From: Gordonia iterans
GTDB lineage: Bacteria > Actinomycetota > Actinomycetes > Mycobacteriales > Mycobacteriaceae
Length of the DNA stretch: 64,000 nt
Direction of reading: 5' to 3'
Assembly: GCF_002993285.1 (NCBI RefSeq)
Contig: NZ_CP027433.1
Coordinates: forward strand, 3,472,001-3,536,000
Shown here: piece by piece, positions 30,801-36,800 of the stretch
How positions within the stretch are numbered: position 1 is the first letter of the stretch
How the letters are laid out: each line of letters opens with the position of its first letter
Program-made: the position numbers and the translations under genes
Notes under the pieces: model-generated
Told to the model about the DNA's origin: nothing
The model's input: only the letters and a program-made list of their open reading frames with translations
The model's database searches: none

Positions 30801-33800
30801 GTGAACACCTCGGTCAACGACGTCAACGCAGCAACACCGTCACCGACCACGTCAAGGAACACCGACAACATCGACGGCACAAAATGCACCACCGACACCC
30901 GCTCGCCAGCGATCACCGACGCCAAATAATCCGGATCCCGATGCCCATCGGGGCGCGCGATCACCAGGGGCGCACCCACGAGGAACGGCAAGTAGAGCTC
31001 CCACACCGACACATCGAACGTATACGGCGTCTTCTGCAAGAACCGCGCATCCGCACCCAGGGTGTAGTCATCTCGCATCCACACCAAACGGTTCAGCACC
31101 GCCCCATGCGACACCGTCACACCCTTAGGCACACCCGTCGACCCCGACGTGAACAACGTGTACAACGCCGACTCCGCACGCACCGGCGCCAACCGATCAC
31201 CATCAGTGACCGGCCCAACCGTCAAATCCACCGCACCGCAAGCATCCACCACCAGCCGACGCACACCAACCAGACCAGCAACCGCCCCCGGCGACGTACC
31301 AGCAGCCACCAGGACCAGACCCGCGCCCGCAGTCGCCAACATCACCCGCGCACGCTCAGCCGGCGCCTCAACATCGATCGGCACGTACTGGCCACCGGCC
31401 GCGGTGATCGCGTGAACGGCGACCAGCAGTTCCACGCTGCGATCCATACACACACCGACCGCCACATCCGGGCCCACACCGGCAGCGATCAACTCCCGCG
31501 CCAACGTCGCCACCCGCGCACCGAACTCGCCGTACGACACCTCACGGCCCTCGAACATCAGAGCCGTAGCTTCTGGAGACGAAACCGCCTGCGCCGCAAC
31601 AGCATCCGCGAGGGCGGCGCCTCCCGCTCCCCCAGCGTCGACCCCCGCTCCCCGAGCCTGTCGAGGGGTCACCGGACCCAACGACGCGGCCAGAACCCGA
31701 TCGCGGTCAGCAGAGTCGAGCAACGGCAGGTCGGCCACGAACTGTTCCGGCGCCGCAGCACCGGCCCGGAGAATCTCGGTGATCGCATTGGCGAACACCT
31801 GAACCTGCGCTTCGTCGAATGCACCCGGCAGGAACTTCAAGTGTCCGCTGACCTGTCCGCCCTGCTCCTCGGTGATGAAGCTAACCGGGTAGTGCGTGGC
31901 GTCGCGCGTGGAGATGCCTCGCAGTTCGAGCCCGTCCGACCGGACCGTCGAGATGGATTCGGTGTCGATCGGGTACGACTCGTGTACGAACAGTGTGTCG
32001 AAATCCAGCGCGTGCGGCTCGATGCTCGCGAGCGTCGAAAGCCCGACATGCTGGTGATCGAGCACCCGCACCTTGTCGCTCTGCAGTGCTGCGAGCAATT
32101 CGCGGAAAGTCAGCGACGGATCGACGTCGGCGACTACCGGCAGCGTGTTGATGAACAGGCCCACCATGGTGTCGGCACCATCGAGGCCGGCCGGTCGGCC
32201 CGACACCGTTTCGCCGAAGGTGACGACCCGGTTCCCGGTGACCCGGGACAGCAGGACCGCCCACGCCGCCTGCAGCACGGTCGACAGGGTCGCGCCGGAT
32301 TCTCTTGTCAGCCGCAAGATGTTCTCGGAGAGTTCCCCGGACAGAGCCAAAGGCACGTCTTGCGGCGGCTGATCGATCCCGGTCATTCCCGCCGCGGCGA
32401 TCCGGGTCGGACCCTCGACCGGCGCCAGCAGTTCTTGCCACGCCGCGAGTCCGGCGGCGGCGTCGGCGCCCGCGACGGCGCGAACGTGATCGGCGAAGCT
32501 GAGCTCGTGCGTCGGCGTGAAGGTGGAGCCGGTTGCGTACGCGGCGAGCAGATCCGCCAGCACCAGCGGACCGGACCAGCCGTCGAACAGCAGGTGGTGC
32601 GAAGTCACCACCAGGTCGGCACCGGCATTGTGGCGCACCAGCACCGCACGCATCAGCGGCGGCGACGACAGGTCGAAGCGCTGGGCGCGCTCGGCGTCGG
32701 CGATGTCGTCCAGGCGCATGTCCGTCGCGGCCTCGTCGAGGTCGGCGAGATCGATCACCTGCAGCGACACCGACAGTTCGGCGGGCACCACGGCCACCAC
32801 GCCGGCGTCGATCTGAACGTAACCGGAGCGCAGCACATCGTGATGTGCCAGCAGCGCGTCCATCGCCGACTGCAGACGCTCCAGGTCGACCTGGCCACCG
32901 AACTGCACGCGAGCCTGAACGTGGTAGGCGTCCATCTCGTCGTCGCCGACCAGACCGGACTGGAAGAACAACCCCAACTGCAGCGGGGTCAGTGGCCAGA
33001 TGTCGGCGGCCGGGAACTCGACAGCGAGCCGATCCAGCTCGCCCTGCCTGACTCCGGAGCCAGGAACGTCTGACGGAGACAACCCGACTCCGGTTTCGGC
33101 CGCGACCACCGCGTCGGCGAGTTCACTGGTCCAGCGCTCGGCAAGATCCTGCACATCCGCTTGAGTCAGCAGGCCTTCGGGGAACCGGAATCGGGCCGAC
33201 AGGCCACGTCCGGTCGACTCGACGACACCGATCGCATCGATGACCAGGCCGGCGGGCATGACCATCCGGCCGGAGACACTGGATGGAAGGGCCGGTGCAT
33301 CCGATGTGCCGGCGAACGGCATCTCGGCGGTCACCTCGTTCGAATCCCTCGAACCCGAATCTCCCGAACCGCTCGAGCCGAGGTAGTTGAACAGGATCGA
33401 AGGCAACGGACGCGCGCCGAGTTCGCCGGTCGCGCGGTGACCGTCACCGCTGTACCGCAGCGCACCGAATCCGGCGCCGCCATCGGGCACGCCGAGGCGC
33501 TCTTCCTTGGCCGCCTTGATCGCATGCACCACATCGGAGGCCGGATCCAGGTTCAAAGGCATGATCGTGGTGAACCAGCCGACCGTCCGCGCCAGGTCCG
33601 CGCGCCGCGGATCGGCACCACGTCCCAGCAGGTGTTCGTCGCGTCCGTGGCGCTCCACGAGTACCGAGACGGCCGCGTTGTCGGTGATTCCCCGGGCCGC
33701 CTGCCAGGACCGCAAGGCACGGGCGAAGGTGCCCAGCAGCACGTCATCGACGCTGCCGCCGAACTCCTCGGGCAGCCGCGTCAAAGCCGCATCCGCGACG

Positions 33801-36800
33801 TCGCTGCCGATGAAGTGCTGCACGACGGCCGCCGTGCTGTCCCGATCCCGGTTCCGGTCGAGCGCCGCGCCCAGGTCGGTCGGCTGCTCCGGCAGCCGAT
33901 CAAGCCAGTAGCCGGCCTGCGCCTGGAAGACGGGAGCGAGGCTCTCGACTGCGGCGGCCCACGCGCGCTGCGAAGTCCCTTCCGGTCGCAACGCATAGTC
34001 CATACCGGCCTGCTGTTGCGCCCACGCCGTGATCAGGTCCTCGATGAGGATCGGCCACGAGACCGCGTCCACGCCGAGATGGTGAATCGCCCAGACGATC
34101 CGCGCGCGGCCATCACGGGAAGTCACCAACGCTGCCTGCACCAACCGGCCTGCCGCCGGATCCATCCGGGTGACCAGCTCGGTGTACGCGGCCAGGAGGT
34201 CCGCACCGAACTCCGCGCTGCCACTGTCATGCGCCGACTGCCGGGCCGTGACCGCAGCGGCCGCGTCGAACTCGCCGCCAGCGGTCACCGTCCACACCTG
34301 GTCGACCTCGACCAGCCGCGCGGACAGCATCGGGTGCGCCGCCACGACCGCCGCCAGCAGCTCACCGAGGATCTGCGCGGTCATTCCGTCCGGGGCCACC
34401 AGTACCGTCGACTGTGCGAAGTCGGCGAAGTCCGAAGGCTGGTCCGAGTTCTCCAGCATGTACGAGACCACCGGGCGCAGCGCTGAGACACCGGCACCAC
34501 CGCCGGATGCCTCCTCCAGCACTTGAACCCCACGCCCGGAGTCACCGACCAAGGCGGCCATCTTCCGGACGGTCCGGTTCTCGAAGATCTCCTTCGGCGA
34601 CAGTTCCCACCCAGCAGCCCGGGCCGCTGAGGCCAACCGGATCGACATGATCGAATCGCCGCCCAAAGCGAAGAACGACTCGGTCACCGACACCCGGTCG
34701 ATCCCGAGGAGGCCACCGACGATGGCCGCCAGCTGTTCCTCAACCGCGCCGATCGGGCCCACATACTCGTGATCCACAGCAGCGAAGTCCGGCACCGGCA
34801 ATGCTCGCCGATCAACCTTCCCCGCCGAGTTCAGCGGTATCTCGTCAATCAGATGCCAAAGGCCAGGCTGCATGTGCGGCAAGAGGCGATCACGTGCGAA
34901 CGCCTCGAGAGAGTCGCGCGTCAGGCCATCGCCAGCGGCATAGGCAACCAGGATCTGCCCTCCCGCGGGAGGCTCGGCCACCGCCACCGCGGCGTGAACA
35001 ACGCCCGGGGCCTCAGCCAGAACCGACTCGATCTCCTCTGGCTCGATCCGCTGACCACGCAACTTGATCTGGAAGTCCACGCGGCCGACATACTGGAGCT
35101 GCCCGGCCTTATCCGACCGGACCAGATCGCCAGTGCGATACAGCCGCGACCCCGGCTCGAACGGATCAGCGACGAACCGCTCTGCGGTCATCCCCGCACG
35201 CGCCGCGTAACCCTCAGCAACCAGAACCCCGCCGAGATACAGCTCACCGACCACACCGTGCGGAACAGGATTCAACCGGTTATCAAGGACGAACGCCGAC
35301 ACACCCGAGACCGGAGCACCGATCTTCACCGGCCCATCAGCGAGCACCCGGGCCACCGTCGCGTAGATCGTCGTCTCGGTCGGCCCATACTGATTATCCA
35401 GACGGGCCCCCGGCCACCGCTCGACCGCTTCTCTCGCGCCACTAAGAGTCAGCGCCTCACCACCGGTCGCGATATAGCGAAGCGACGACATCCGGTCAGC
35501 GGGATCAAGCGCTTCTGCCAACGACGCCAACAACGACGGCACCCAGATCACCGAAGTCACCGATTCGCGCTCAACATAACCGGCGATCGCCCACGGATCC
35601 CGATGCTCGCCGGGCTCCATCACAACCACACGCCCACCGGAAATCACCCAGCGGAACAATTCGAGCACCGACGGATCGAACGTGTATTCCAGCATCTGCA
35701 AGAACACATCGTCCGGCCCGAAACCGTAATACGCGTTGTCGAACAACAAATGAGCCAGCACGGCTCGATGCGGCACCGTGACACCCTTGGGCAACCCCGT
35801 CGAGCCCGACGTGAAGATCGTGTACGCCGGACTCTCGACCGGAATCAGCTGACCGGCACCGACGACCTCACCGCCGACCTGACGCGGCGCGTCCACTTCG
35901 ATGATTCTCCGGCCACCTTCCACCGCAGCAACGACCGCCGGTTCGCCGAGCTGACTCGAGACCGTCACGACCAGCGATACGTTAGCCGTGGACAGCATGT
36001 ACTCAGCACGCGCCGCGGGTGTATCGACCGCCACCGGCAGATACTGGCCGCCAGCGGCGATCACCGCGTGCACCGCAATCAGCAATTCCACCGAACGCGG
36101 CACACACACCGCCACGGCCACACCTGGCCCGACTCCGCCGGCCCGCAACTCATTGGCCAGCGCATCAACCTCGGCACCGAACTCACGGAACGTGAGAACC
36201 CGTGTCCCAGCAACCACGGCAACCGAATCGCCATACCTGCTGACAGCAGCCGGAAGCAGATCCGCCAACGTCCGTACATTCACACCATCGAGCGACCCGA
36301 CCGCGCTATCAGCGGCAACCCGATGCGAAGCCGCACGCAGCTCGGCGCGCTCACCGGCCAGCAAGATCGGAAGATCACCCACCGCCACGGACACATCAGC
36401 AACCGCCGAACCCAGAACCGTGCACAGTCGGTCGGCAAGAACGGCAACAGTGTCACGATCAAAAAGGTCCGTCGCATAGAGGACCGACCCACCCCAGCTG
36501 CGCCCCTCACCAGCAGCCGACACCGTGAACTGCAGGTCGACCTTTGCCGACTGAAGCTCAGACTTCACCGGCCGAACCGTCACACCCGAGACGGCACCCA
36601 GATCACCGGGATCCATCGCCGATGCGTGCTCATTGAACGACAACCACACCTGAGCAAGCGGCGCGAACGCCGTACTCCGAACCGGATCGAGCGCATCGAC
36701 AACCGCTTCGAACGGAACATCAGAATGCTCGAACGCCGCCAGGTCGGCAACCCGAACAGCCTCGAGTAAGTCACCGAAACTCACCGACGGATCGATGTGC

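Larger units (their letters stand above)
29875..33005 (-). other. Gene C module 3, C(DCL)-A-PCP (Ser)
   Basis: The C domain has WPLTPLQLGLFFQSG and HHLLFDGWSGP, as expected after an E domain. The A domain code is DVWHFSLVD (serine). The C-A linker holds an extra in-frame Gly/Ala-rich stretch encoded by a small repeat-like element (31620-31672). PCP FFDAGGNSLSAM near 29990. The A domain shares a nearly identical tract with module 5, exactly 6405 bp away. Confidence 0.92.
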
